64,000 bases of DNA from JAXLVB01 sp046329195 (GCA_046329195.1 JAXLVB010000001.1:2542001-2606000), one strand, 5' to 3'. Shown: positions 46,655-55,502, counted from the first letter of the stretch. Translations and numbers: made by a program. The notes: generated by a model from the letters alone, not told the origin.

Positions 46655-47634
46655 AATCATTTCGCTGGGGAATTATTGGCTTGGGGCGTATTGCCCGAAA
46701 ATTTGCTGAAGGGCTACAGTTTGTACCCAATGCACAATTGTATGCTGTAGCCTCTCGTGACCTCACCAAAGCACAAGCCTTTGCCGCTGATTTTCAGGCG
46801 ACTCATGCGCTAGGTAGTTATGAAGCCATTACCCAGCTTGGCGACGTGGACGCCATTTATATTGCTACGCCCCATTCGGAACATCATGCTAATACCTTGA
46901 TGTGTCTCAAGGCGGGCATCCCCGTACTGTGCGAAAAAGCGTTTGCTTTTAACTTGGCACAAGTACAAGAAATGGTCGGCGAGGCCCAAAGCCGTAAGGT
47001 TTTTTTGATGGAAGCCTTATGGACACGATTTTTGCCTGCCACTATCAAAACCCTCGAACTCATTGAAGCAGGCGAAATAGGCGAAATCAAACACATCTCA
47101 GCCGATTTTGGCTTCCTAGCTGATTACAACCCTCACGGGCGTTTGTTCAATCCTTCTTTAGCCGGAGGTTCGTTGCTTGATATTGGTATTTATCCTTTGC
47201 TCATCAGCAAGTTTTTGTTAGGTAACCCTACCCAACTCAGCGCCGTAGCTACCTTGACCGAAACAGGGGTTGATATGGCCTGCTCTATGGCCGCCCAGTT
47301 TGCTAACGGAGCCACAGCCACCTTGTTTTCGACACTGGCTGCTCGCACCGACACTACAGCGGTTATTTATGGTACTAAAGGCAAAATAACGCTCCATACA
47401 CGCTTTCACGAAGCCACAGCTTTATCCCTCCAGATTACTGGACAAGAAGCACAATTGATTCCTTGCGAGCGTATGGGCGATGGCTACTGTTACGAGGCTC
47501 GCCATGTGCAAGAATGTTTGACTCAAGGGCTCACCGAAAGCCCAGTAGTACCACTACAATTCAGTGTCGAACTCATGGCTATCATGGACGACATTCGCAA
47601 GCAGGTTGGGGTTGTGTACCCAGCTGATAACTAA
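46651..47634 (+). CDS. Gfo/Idh/MocA-family oxidoreductase (cytosolic)
   Basis: A 327-residue NAD(P)-dependent dehydrogenase. The Rossmann start is WGIIGLGRIARKFAEGL and the family motif is CEKAFAFN (EKP variant with A), then DIGIYPLLISKFLLG. Related proteins oxidise sugars or trans-dihydrodiols; substrate unassigned. Its ATG overlaps the serC stop (ATGA), implying translational coupling with serine synthesis genes. No signal peptide, in contrast with the next family member at 47775. Confidence 0.88.
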   Translation: MKSFRWGIIGLGRIARKFAEGLQFVPNAQLYAVASRDLTKAQAFAADFQATHALGSYEAITQLGDVDAIYIATPHSEHHANTLMCLKAGIPVLCEKAFAFNLAQVQEMVGEAQSRKVFLMEALWTRFLPATIKTLELIEAGEIGEIKHISADFGFLADYNPHGRLFNPSLAGGSLLDIGIYPLLISKFLLGNPTQLSAVATLTETGVDMACSMAAQFANGATATLFSTLAARTDTTAVIYGTKGKITLHTRFHEATALSLQITGQEAQLIPCERMGDGYCYEARHVQECLTQGLTESPVVPLQFSVELMAIMDDIRKQVGVVYPADN

Positions 47635-47774
47635 CGTGTCTGTATCTGGATGTTTCATGCTTTTTAACCAGTGCCGAATTGTTTAAAAAGTAGGCCTCCC
47701 CAACTAAGGCAGGATGTAAATACGCTTTCCCTTTTGTATCTTGTCAGCTACAAACTTTTCTAACCTTTTATGCT

Positions 47775-48860
47775 ATGAATTCTCGTCGTGAATTTCTTCA
47801 ACGTCTTGGGGCGTCGGCGTTAGCTGTACCTTTTATTCAAACTACACCTGCATTGGCTCAGGCCGATAAACAACTTCGAGTAGCGTTTGTGGGCTTGGGT
47901 AGTTATGCCCGCCGAGTTGCTGATGCCATGCAAACCTGCACCATGGCCAAAGTAGTAGGTGGCGTAACAGGTACGCCGTCAAAAGTAAATGACTGGACTA
48001 AGCAATATGGCGCTCCTAAAGAGAATTTCTACACCTACCAGAATTTCGACGACATCAAAAACAACCCCACTATTGATGCGGTTTATGTGACACTCCCTAA
48101 TGCCATGCACCACGAGTACGTGATTCGGGCAGCGAAGGCGGGGAAGCATGTCATTACCGAAAAGCCGATGTCAGCCACAGTGAAAGAAGCCGAGGAAATG
48201 ATAGCCGCTTGCAAAAAAGCAGGGGTAAAACTCTACGTGGGCTATCGGATGCACTTTGAACCGCATACCCGTGAGCTGATTCGGATGAGAGAAGCTGGGG
48301 AATTTGGAAAAATTATGCACGTTAATGCCTACATGGGCTTCAAGATTGGCGACCCTACGCAATGGCGTTTGAAAAAATCGTTGGCAGGCGGTGGTGCCTT
48401 GTACGACGTAGGCGTGTATTGCATCAACGCTGCTCGATATGCCACGGGCGAAGAACCCATCTGGATTTCGGCAGAAGAAAGCAAGACTGACCCTATCAAG
48501 TTCAAAGAAGTGGACGAAACCATTACGTGGCAGATGGGCTTTCCGAGCGGTGTGATTGCTACCTGTGCTACTACCTACAATTTCAATAATTTTGAACGCC
48601 TGTTTGTGGTAGGCGACAAGGGGTTTGCCGAACTTTCACCCGCATTTAACTACGGGCCAATTGTTGGAAAAACACACAAAGGCCCTCTGAACCAGCCTGT
48701 TGTAACGCACCAAACCCTTCAGATGGATGGCTTGGCCGATTGCATCCTAAATAACAAACCTGACCCCAACATGACAGGCGAAGAGGGACTCAAAGACATG
48801 AAGGTTATCGAAGCTATCTATAAATCCATTGCTCAAGGAGGTAAAAAGGTGATGCTTTAA
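47775..48860 (+). CDS. Gfo/Idh/MocA-family oxidoreductase with twin-arginine signal (glucose-fructose-oxidoreductase-like)
   Basis: A 361-residue protein with a Tat signal (MNSRREFLQRLGASALAVPF to TPALAQ), so exported folded with its cofactor to the periplasm. The Rossmann motif is FVGLGSYARRVADAM. The family motif is ITEKPMS, followed by GYRMHFEPHTRELI and GALYDVGVYCINAARYATGEEP. The signal and these motifs resemble glucose-fructose oxidoreductase, which carries tightly bound NADP, and related periplasmic sugar oxidoreductases. Transcribed separately, 140 bp after the previous oxidoreductase. Confidence 0.9.
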   Translation: MNSRREFLQRLGASALAVPFIQTTPALAQADKQLRVAFVGLGSYARRVADAMQTCTMAKVVGGVTGTPSKVNDWTKQYGAPKENFYTYQNFDDIKNNPTIDAVYVTLPNAMHHEYVIRAAKAGKHVITEKPMSATVKEAEEMIAACKKAGVKLYVGYRMHFEPHTRELIRMREAGEFGKIMHVNAYMGFKIGDPTQWRLKKSLAGGGALYDVGVYCINAARYATGEEPIWISAEESKTDPIKFKEVDETITWQMGFPSGVIATCATTYNFNNFERLFVVGDKGFAELSPAFNYGPIVGKTHKGPLNQPVVTHQTLQMDGLADCILNNKPDPNMTGEEGLKDMKVIEAIYKSIAQGGKKVML

Positions 48861-49048
48861 GGGAGAATTGGCTGTTTGAAGCGTTTTCCAAGCCCTTACA
48901 ACGAAAGCAATCTATAAGGAGCTTGACTTACTCTCCATCCTTTCTGAGTTTGATGGAAGAATAAAATTTTTGTCTTTCTGAATCCTATATAGCTAAGTGG
49001 GTGTATGTATTGAAAAAAGACTAAAAATAGACAATTCCTACAATCAAG

Positions 49049-49618
49049 ATGGCAAAGTCAGGACAAGTGATTTACAATAAAGTTTCGACCGATAAGATTG
49101 TTTTTACACAAACACGAGCTGAAACACAAGGGCAACTCTTACAGTTTGAAAATTATCATCAACCGAATGGCGTAGGGCCAGCTCCTCACAGGCATCCTTT
49201 ACAAGAAGAAACATTCACAGTACACAAAGGGACTTTGTCTATCACGATTGAGGGTAATACCCATATCCTAACAGCTGGCCAACAGATTGTAGTGCCACCT
49301 GATAGTGTTCACTTTTGGCAGAACAGCGGCGATACCGAGCTGTACATGACTACCGAATTCAGACCTGCCCTGCATTTTGAAGAAATCATCGAAACCATTG
49401 CAAGTCTATCGCAAATGGGTAAAATGGATGAGCGAGGAAACCCTAATCCAATGCAAATGTCGGCCACACTCAATGCCTACTACGGAGAGTTCTTTTTAGA
49501 CACGATGCCTTTGGGTGTACAAAAGTTCCTATTTGGCGTTTTGGGGCGTTTACTTCGATGGGTTGGATTTAAAGACTATATAGCCTTTGACGGGTTGAAC
49601 GAAAAATTCGTGCCTTGA
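49049..49618 (+). CDS. Cupin-domain protein
   Basis: A 189-residue cytosolic protein with one cupin domain. The metal-site motif PHRHPLQEETFTVHKGTLSI lies near residues 45-65 and the second motif PPDSVHFWQNSGD near 85-97. The C-terminal third is helical. No known subfamily can be assigned. It is followed on the same strand by the tetR gene, but that gene has its own promoter and operator. Confidence 0.8.
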   Translation: MAKSGQVIYNKVSTDKIVFTQTRAETQGQLLQFENYHQPNGVGPAPHRHPLQEETFTVHKGTLSITIEGNTHILTAGQQIVVPPDSVHFWQNSGDTELYMTTEFRPALHFEEIIETIASLSQMGKMDERGNPNPMQMSATLNAYYGEFFLDTMPLGVQKFLFGVLGRLLRWVGFKDYIAFDGLNEKFVP

Positions 49619-49677
49619 TGCTCATCAGCGCTCGCTCCGTAACTCATGCGAAAAGTAAAACCTTTAAAATTTTTATT

Positions 49678-49693
49678 CCAAACGAACGTTTGG
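49678..49693. promoter_or_regulatory. Palindromic operator at the tetR promoter
   Basis: CCAAACGAACGTTTGG has 7-bp perfect arms and an AA centre. It directly abuts the -7 box at 49694-49701, so a bound repressor would block polymerase. The same 16-mer occurs (in reverse complement on the plus strand) at 61989-62004 in front of an alpha/beta-hydrolase gene. Likely bound by the TetR encoded immediately downstream. Confidence 0.75.
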
Positions 49694-49701
49694 TAATTTT
49701 G
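49694..49701 (+). promoter_or_regulatory. Putative -7 promoter box of tetR
   Basis: TAATTTTG matches TAnnTTTG, immediately 3' of the operator and 26 bp upstream of the TTG start codon at 49728. Confidence 0.55.
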
Positions 49702-49727
49702 ATACGCATACCAAGTGAGCCAGTCCT

Positions 49728-50300
49728 TTGCCAACTCAAAAAGTAACACGAGACGAAATTATCCTGAAAGCCATCGCTTTGTTTCGGCGGCAGGGGTATC
49801 ATCGTACCTCGATGGCCGATTTGGCACAAGAAGTTGGCTTATTGAAAGGCAGCTTTTATCATTATTTTGAGAGTAAAGAAGCATTGATGGAGGCGGTACT
49901 GGTTCATGTTCAAGACGCTTTAAATCGTCGGGTATTTCCATTGGCCTATCAAGAAGAGTTGACACCCTTTGAGCGTTTAGACAAAATGTTGCGCCGATTG
50001 GGTAAGAATCTTTTTACTGGCGAAGGGGGGTGTATTGTAGGTAATACCACGCTCGAAACCTCCTTACTTGTTCCCGAATTTCGGACTATTTTGCAGCAAA
50101 TCTTCGAGAGTTGGATTCAAGCCCAAACGCATTTGTATGCCTACGTGTATTCCCCAGACCAAGCTAAGCAACTGGCCGAACAGACCGTCATGGAATTTGA
50201 GGGCGCCATTATGTTTAGTAAACTATACAACGATACCCGTTACATCACTACCTGTTTTGAACGAGCACTTGACCGCATGAATGCCAGTAAAACTGAATAA
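49728..50300 (+). CDS. TetR/AcrR-family transcriptional repressor (TTG start)
   Basis: A 190-residue regulator. An in-frame stop lies at 49716-49718 and no ATG precedes the helix-turn-helix, so translation must start at the TTG codon at 49728 (MPTQKVTRDE). The HTH spans about 10-58: EIILKAIALFRRQGYHRTSMADLAQ, then GLLKGSFYHYFESKEALMEAV, the usual TetR segment. The C-terminal ligand domain (60-190) is of the TetR_C type found in fatty-acid and xenobiotic regulators. The palindrome at its promoter implies autoregulation. The same palindrome at the hydrolase gene 12 kb away is the best candidate second target. Effector unknown. Confidence 0.9.
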   Translation: MPTQKVTRDEIILKAIALFRRQGYHRTSMADLAQEVGLLKGSFYHYFESKEALMEAVLVHVQDALNRRVFPLAYQEELTPFERLDKMLRRLGKNLFTGEGGCIVGNTTLETSLLVPEFRTILQQIFESWIQAQTHLYAYVYSPDQAKQLAEQTVMEFEGAIMFSKLYNDTRYITTCFERALDRMNASKTE

Positions 50301-50324
50301 GGTATAAAATAGATAATACCTCAA

Positions 50325-50367
50325 CAAAAAAGGCAATAAACTGACTGTCAGTTTATTGCCTTTTTTT
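50325..50367. terminator. Bidirectional terminator between tetR and the OM-barrel gene
   Basis: A perfect stem GGCAATAAACTGA / TCAGTTTATTGCC (50332-50344, 50348-50360) has a 3-nt loop. It is flanked by an A-tract on the left and seven T residues on the right, so it functions on both strands. Confidence 0.92.
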
Positions 50368-50406
50368 GTTTCTGATGGTTTGGATACCTCCCACGAGGCT
50401 AGCGTG

Positions 50407-52110
50407 TTACTTCAATTGCCAAACTAAGCCAAAGTTGAGCCCTACATTGACAGGGCGGAGGGCCAGATTGCCGTAGTCGTCGGTAGCACTCCGAAGACCA
50501 TAGTTTAGGGTAGGTTCTACACGTAAATTAATGCCTTGACCCAGCGGATAATTCACGCCATAAGCGAAGTTCAAGAACATATTAGAATTGCCATTTTGGT
50601 CTAATTGCATAACGCCCTCGGTGCCAACTGAAAGATAATGCGCCATAGCACCAGACTGATTGAGTTTAAACAAGAGATCGGCTTTCACTCCTGCATAATG
50701 CCATTGTGTATCGCTTACTCGGGTGCGGGGATAATAGATGGGGGTGAGTGCGAGGGTTTGGCTGTTGAGTAGTTGGGTAGCCATTGAGTCAGGAAGCACA
50801 TTGCGTACTCGATAACTCACATAGTGATTCATCTGCAAATAACTTAGCCCCAAGCGAAGTTTAAAGCGCTGTGAAACAGGGATTTCTGTGCCTAACTGAA
50901 AACGCCATCCAGCTCGTTGGCTCGAAAAATTAGAAGTAGTACGGACATCTTCTACCAGTACGTCGTCGCTGTGCTGTGGAGCAATGCTATAATAGTTGTA
51001 TAGTGGCATCATGCTCACATACATATCCAAAATCTTGTGCGGCTTTGCAATTTTGATCCAAGCTTGCTCTGTTTTTACGCTTTGAACGGCAGGCATCAAA
51101 CTATTAAAAATGCTCGGACGAAAGCCTTTTGATTTGGCCATTGCCGTTTGCAGAGAAGCAAACGTAAAGGCCGCAGAACTAGACTCAACTGGGCTTAATG
51201 TGGTTGTTACTTCTGTCGGAATAGATGTCACAGGGCTAACAGACGCTATATTAGTAGCTGTACGGGTTACGGTAGTGGCTGCTTCTTTGTTAAATGACTG
51301 GCTCAACGATTGACGATCCAATGAACGTTTTCGAGTAGTTGAGCGCAGCGTTATTGTTTGCTCTTTGTCTGCTTTCAAGAGTTGACCTTTCAGCTCAGGT
51401 ACCGATGCGATCTCGGTTGTGGGAGTGCTAGAGGCTTGTTTCTCCGCTGAATAAAACGCACTTGGCTTGGCCGATTTTGACGTAACCAATGATGGGTTTA
51501 CTACGGCTTTAGCAGTTTTTAAAGCTGAAACCGTTGCTTTTTCTTCGGTTATCTCCGTAGTAGGAGGCTGAGGTTCAGCTAGAGAAGATGATTCAGAAGT
51601 AGAAGGTAAAGTTTGGACTATAGCGTTCGGTTGAGGTGATTCAATAGCAGATAATGGGCGGCTTGTTGCGGGAGTTTGGGTAGTACTTTCGAGAACCGTT
51701 GAGGCATCTGTGCCTGTTGGCTGACTTTGCTGGGTAGGCTGCGTTTGGGCCTGTGATGTTTGGTTGGTAGTAGAAAGAACACCTTGCTGCACAGTAAACC
51801 AAGCCACACTTGCCAATGATAAGAGGAGCAAGGCCAAAGCCGCTGCATAGCGATACGAGAACGCAAACACCCGTACAGGCTTGTTGACCTCGGCCAAAAT
51901 GGCTTTGAGGGCGCCTACAGGCGGCTCTGCCTCAAAGTTGGCAAAGCGTTCTTGAAATTGATGTTCCATCGCATCCTGCGAAGGCATATCGTCAGGCTGA
52001 TTGACCTTGTTCAAAATGCGAAGCAAGGCATCCGCTGGCGGATTAGATTCGTAATTGACGAACCGTTCCCTAAACAGGCGTTCGATTTCGTCGTTATTCT
52101 GGTTGCTCAT
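50407..52110 (-). CDS. Probable anti-sigma/outer-membrane beta-barrel fusion protein
   Basis: A 567-residue protein from the ATG at 52110, which overlaps the sigma factor stop by 17 bp. Residues 10-39 and 50-79 are a tandem duplication: IERLFRERFVNYESNPPADALL and the related HQFQERFANFEAEPPVGALK. One transmembrane helix lies at about 88-107. Residues 110-330 are low-complexity, rich in Ser, Thr, Gln and Pro. The last 200 residues resemble an outer-membrane barrel (YVSMMPLYNYYSI, RLGLSYLQMNHYV, the ending PVNVGLNFGLVWQLK). The cytoplasmic repeats probably bind the ECF sigma factor, with the TM and linker leading to the barrel. This topology is inferred. Confidence 0.72.
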   Translation of the reverse strand: MSNQNNDEIERLFRERFVNYESNPPADALLRILNKVNQPDDMPSQDAMEHQFQERFANFEAEPPVGALKAILAEVNKPVRVFAFSYRYAAALALLLLSLASVAWFTVQQGVLSTTNQTSQAQTQPTQQSQPTGTDASTVLESTTQTPATSRPLSAIESPQPNAIVQTLPSTSESSSLAEPQPPTTEITEEKATVSALKTAKAVVNPSLVTSKSAKPSAFYSAEKQASSTPTTEIASVPELKGQLLKADKEQTITLRSTTRKRSLDRQSLSQSFNKEAATTVTRTATNIASVSPVTSIPTEVTTTLSPVESSSAAFTFASLQTAMAKSKGFRPSIFNSLMPAVQSVKTEQAWIKIAKPHKILDMYVSMMPLYNYYSIAPQHSDDVLVEDVRTTSNFSSQRAGWRFQLGTEIPVSQRFKLRLGLSYLQMNHYVSYRVRNVLPDSMATQLLNSQTLALTPIYYPRTRVSDTQWHYAGVKADLLFKLNQSGAMAHYLSVGTEGVMQLDQNGNSNMFLNFAYGVNYPLGQGINLRVEPTLNYGLRSATDDYGNLALRPVNVGLNFGLVWQLK

Positions 52111-52651
52111 AGCTAATAATGCCAACCGTTTTGAGTTGCCGTCTTAATAGTTCTTTTGCCCTCGAAAGCTGTGACTTCGAGGTATTTTCTGAAATATTCA
52201 GCATCTCGCCGATTTCGACATGGTTGAATCCTTCAATGACGTAAAGGTTAAAAACCATCCGATACCCATCGGGAAGCCGATTGATAAACTTCATTAATTC
52301 TTCGGTAGAGAAGTGGCTGTACATCAGGCTGTGGTCATCATTGCTGATGGATACATCCTGATAATCAACATCTAAGAGGTGGTCTTTGAGGTGTTGGTGG
52401 TAGTAGTTGATCGCCGTGTTGACGGTCACTTGCTTCACCCAACTAGAGATTGATTCGATTTTTTGGAGATGACCAATCTTCCGAAAAATCTTGACGAACG
52501 CTTCTTGAAAAATATCTTCGGCTTCGTGTGTAGAACGGGCATAGCGCCTACAAATACCCATCACACGGCCTTTGTACATATTGTAAAAAGCCGTTTGTGA
52601 ACGAGGGTCATTTTGTTGACAACCCAGTATAATTTCTACTTCTGAAACCAT
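52094..52651 (-). CDS. ECF-type RNA polymerase sigma factor (sigma-70 family)
   Basis: A 185-residue sigma factor. Region 2 shows AFYNMYKGRVMGICRRYARSTHEAEDIFQEAFVKIFRKI. Region 4 shows YRMVFNLYVIEGFNHVEIGEMLNISENTSKSQLSRAKELLRRQL. It recruits RNA polymerase to a specific promoter set. The 17-bp overlap with the next gene indicates coupled translation with its likely anti-sigma partner. An inverted repeat GTAACG / CGTTAC lies just upstream of its start. Confidence 0.93.
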   Translation of the reverse strand: MVSEVEIILGCQQNDPRSQTAFYNMYKGRVMGICRRYARSTHEAEDIFQEAFVKIFRKIGHLQKIESISSWVKQVTVNTAINYYHQHLKDHLLDVDYQDVSISNDDHSLMYSHFSTEELMKFINRLPDGYRMVFNLYVIEGFNHVEIGEMLNISENTSKSQLSRAKELLRRQLKTVGIISYEQPE

Positions 52652-52664
52652 AAATTCAAGTATG

Positions 52665-52681
52665 GTAACGTCAAGCGTTAC
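52665..52681. promoter_or_regulatory. Inverted repeat upstream of the ECF sigma gene
   Basis: GTAACG-TCAAG-CGTTAC lies 14 bp upstream of the sigma factor ATG. It may be a regulatory site or part of a promoter recognised by the sigma factor itself. Confidence 0.3.
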
Positions 52682-52766
52682 TTATTTTCCTGCGTTGTTT
52701 AAGGCTAGCTGTCAATCAACCGATGAACAGGGAGGTAATCGCCTCAAATTTAAGATAATTCAGTAT

Positions 52767-54077
52767 TTATTTTACAATGGAAATCTCTACTTCTGCCGAT
52801 GACTTCTGCCCCTTGATGTCGGTCAACTCATACTCAAACTTATCGGTACCAAGATAGCCTGCCTTCGGAAAATAAAAGATTCGTAAGTTCTCTGCCTTTA
52901 CCAATCCCACATTGGCGGGGCTTTTGATCGTGATTTCTTTGAGGTCGGTACATAACTTATCGTTGAGCCATACCACAATCTCCACGCTACCCGAAGGCGC
53001 TCCAAATAAGGCCGGATACGGTAAACTGGCCGAAATCAACGCTTGGTCTTTGTTGGCCACTGGTTTACAGTTAGGGTCTGGTACGTCAACAATAGCCACA
53101 ATCGCACCTGTTACGCAATTTTTCCCATCTTTATCACACACTCGATATTCAAATGTTTCGGTACCCTTAAAAGTTGGCTTAGGTACATACAAAACTTTGT
53201 TGTCTTTGGTAATAGAAGCCCTGCCGTTTTGTGGGACTTTGCTGATACTAATAGGTATGCCTTTGTAGGCGTCACAGAGGTTGTCGTTTCGCAGTACATC
53301 TATGGTGATAGATGTATCTTTGAGTGCTTCGGTTCGTCGCCAGAGAAGGGCATCGGCAATGACGAGCGTTCGACAATCGGTCGGAGTCCCTTCCACAATC
53401 ACCCGAACAGTAGCCAAGCGGCAGGTAGGTTTGTCACCAACCGTACAGACTCGATAGATCATCAAATCAGTACCTCTGAAACCAGTTTTTGGCGTATAAA
53501 CCACCTTGTTTTTAATAATTTCAGCTTTGCCATTGGTGGGCTGTACTTCTATTCGGAGCGATGTAGAATCTAACGTAACATTACAAAAGCGGTCGTTGGC
53601 CAAGACTGGAATCGTTACGGCTACATTTTGTTGAGTTCGGGCAGCATCGTGCATCGCCCCTGCATTGCAAGGAATCCGACTAGCATCGGGGGTTACAATG
53701 AGCCGTACAGTGTCTCGGCGGCTGGTTGAGCCCGAACCCGTATTAGCATTGACCACATACGTAACGTCATCTTGTATATCTAGTGCCGTAGGGTCTGGAA
53801 TAAACAAAAGAATCCCTTTGCTATCTATAAAAGTGAGGTCACCAAAAGTAGGTTGACTTTCTAACTTAAACGAACCCGCAGTGGTTAGGTTAGATTGCGC
53901 CAATACATCAATCGCCAACGGTTCATTGGGCAGAGTATAGTAATTATGGCTATCAAGTACTTTTGAAGACTCTCGAGCAGACGATACGGGTGGTACATCT
54001 TGCACAATAGTGTCGCAGGCCTGTATCAAAACAGACATCAGTAAACCAGCTCCGTATGCGTATTTTTTAAAATTCAT
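52767..54077 (-). CDS. Cysteine-containing cadherin-like/Ig-repeat lipoprotein
   Basis: A 436-residue lipoprotein from the ATG at 54077 (signal MNFKKYAYGAG, lipobox LIQAC). About four Ig/cadherin-like repeats of 90-100 residues follow. Repeats 2-4 contain the motif VLANDRFCN, VLRNDNLCD or WLNDKLCTD, then a Y-T/V-P-K-x-x-F/Y-x-GT-D/E-x-F-E-Y-R strand with VCTVGDKPTC or VCDKDGKNC. Such 'VLANDxxx' repeats are typical of bacterial cadherin-like adhesins (Big_9 type). The paired cysteines point to a disulfide in each repeat. It lies 116 bp upstream of the ECF sigma gene on the same strand and might be cotranscribed with it. Confidence 0.8.
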   Translation of the reverse strand: MNFKKYAYGAGLLMSVLIQACDTIVQDVPPVSSARESSKVLDSHNYYTLPNEPLAIDVLAQSNLTTAGSFKLESQPTFGDLTFIDSKGILLFIPDPTALDIQDDVTYVVNANTGSGSTSRRDTVRLIVTPDASRIPCNAGAMHDAARTQQNVAVTIPVLANDRFCNVTLDSTSLRIEVQPTNGKAEIIKNKVVYTPKTGFRGTDLMIYRVCTVGDKPTCRLATVRVIVEGTPTDCRTLVIADALLWRRTEALKDTSITIDVLRNDNLCDAYKGIPISISKVPQNGRASITKDNKVLYVPKPTFKGTETFEYRVCDKDGKNCVTGAIVAIVDVPDPNCKPVANKDQALISASLPYPALFGAPSGSVEIVVWLNDKLCTDLKEITIKSPANVGLVKAENLRIFYFPKAGYLGTDKFEYELTDIKGQKSSAEVEISIVK

Positions 54078-54225
54078 AAAAGTATACAACATCAAGATAG
54101 ACAGGCATTGCTATCAAAAGGTTGCATAAAAGACCAATCGTTAAGGTTTATTCGGTGGTTTTTTATGGTAAAAAGCTAATAGACAGTCGTTTAGGTTTTA
54201 TTGTGGTTCAGTAAATAATATGAAT

Positions 54226-54233
54226 TACTTTTG
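54226..54233 (+). promoter_or_regulatory. Putative -7 promoter box of the GNAT gene
   Basis: TACTTTTG matches TAnnTTTG, 53 bp upstream of the ATG at 54287. Confidence 0.5.
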
Positions 54234-54286
54234 CGAAAACTTTCTGTTAATGCAGCTCGGTTGGCCATATAAAATCAAGCAGATTC

Positions 54287-54730
54287 ATGGGAATTTTGGT
54301 GAGAGAAGGAACAATTGACGAAGTAGTTTCGACGTACCCTTTCATTCCTGAATTGGAAAATCCTTATCAAAAAGCTGATTACGAAAGTAGGTTGGCAGTA
54401 TCGCCCAACCACTTGGTATTGGTGGCAGTGGAGGGCGAACGTGTAGTTGGCTTTAAAGTGGGCTATCAGCGTGATTATGACGGCAGCTTTTATTCATGGA
54501 TGGGTGGGGTGTCTAACCAGCACCGTCGGTTGGGTATAGCCCAGCGGTTAGCCGATGCCATGGAAGATTGGTGTGTGTCAAAAGGGTATCATACCTTACG
54601 TTTCAAGACCCGAAATCGGCACAAGGCGATGTTGCGATTTGCACTGTCCAATGGGTTTAATCTGATTGGCGTAGAGCCTGCCGAGCAAGTAGAAGAAAGT
54701 CGAATTTGGTTAGAAAAACGACTAAGCTAA
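54287..54730 (+). CDS. GNAT-family N-acetyltransferase
   Basis: A 147-residue acetyltransferase that would transfer acetyl from acetyl-CoA to an amine. The central sequence SWMGGVSNQHRRLGIAQRLADAMEDW contains the acetyl-CoA-binding R-x-x-G-x-A/G loop. NGFNLIGVE and a C-terminal strand complete the fold. Substrate not predictable. It is followed 10 bp later by a membrane protein gene, so the two are probably cotranscribed. Confidence 0.88.
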   Translation: MGILVREGTIDEVVSTYPFIPELENPYQKADYESRLAVSPNHLVLVAVEGERVVGFKVGYQRDYDGSFYSWMGGVSNQHRRLGIAQRLADAMEDWCVSKGYHTLRFKTRNRHKAMLRFALSNGFNLIGVEPAEQVEESRIWLEKRLS

Positions 54731-54740
54731 AGTTCACAGT

Positions 54741-55502
54741 ATGAGTGCATTATTGCTGAAACTACTATTGATTCCAACTGTTATTGGTGCTGTGACCTTA
54801 GCAAGCCGCCGATGGGGCGCTACAGTTGGTGGTTGGTTGTCGTCGTTGCCGTGGGTGGCTGGACCGATTTTGCTGTTTTTGACGTTAGAACAGGGTACAG
54901 ATTTTGCCGCCCAAGCCGCTCTCAATGCCCTAGCTGTGGTGTTGGGATTGGTGGGTTTTTGTGTGGCCTATTTGCTGTTGGTGAGCCGATTTGGCTGGTT
55001 TATCTGTTCAGTTGCAGGTTTTGTTACCTATTTGTTGTTGGCAATGGTTATGAGCTGGGTAATGCCCCTCAACATTTGGCTTGTTTTTGGGATAGCTATT
55101 GGAAGTATTTATATGGCTATCAGGCTATTTCCAGTTGCTCAGGTCGCCACTGCTGTGGTCAAAGCCCCCCCTTTTGATATTCCGCTTCGGATGGTGGTTG
55201 CTACTGGATTTGTGGTTGTCGTAACCGTTTTAGCCCAGGTATTGGGTGTGCAATGGAGCGGATTACTCACGCCTTTTCCCGTAATGACCTCTATTTTAGC
55301 CATTTTTACCCATTATCAGCAAGGTCCTGAAGCTACCATCCGAATCATCAGAGGTTTGGGGTATGGGTTGTTTGGATTTGCCACTTTCTTACTTGTAGTC
55401 TGTTTGATGCTCACACAGTTTTCGGTATTCGTAACGTTTGCCGTGGCCTTTGTTGCAGCTATTTTGATAAATATGCTTACCTTTCGATGGATTCGGGCTT
55501 AA
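54741..55502 (+). CDS. Multi-pass membrane protein of unknown function
   Basis: A 253-residue hydrophobic protein with about eight predicted membrane segments. The first (MSALLLKLLLIPTVIGA) is followed by LASRRWGATVGGWLSSLPWVAGPILLF, a stretch shared by uncharacterised bacterial membrane proteins. No catalytic motif seen. The 10-bp spacing to the GNAT gene upstream implies an operon. Function unknown. Confidence 0.75.
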   Translation: MSALLLKLLLIPTVIGAVTLASRRWGATVGGWLSSLPWVAGPILLFLTLEQGTDFAAQAALNALAVVLGLVGFCVAYLLLVSRFGWFICSVAGFVTYLLLAMVMSWVMPLNIWLVFGIAIGSIYMAIRLFPVAQVATAVVKAPPFDIPLRMVVATGFVVVVTVLAQVLGVQWSGLLTPFPVMTSILAIFTHYQQGPEATIRIIRGLGYGLFGFATFLLVVCLMLTQFSVFVTFAVAFVAAILINMLTFRWIRA

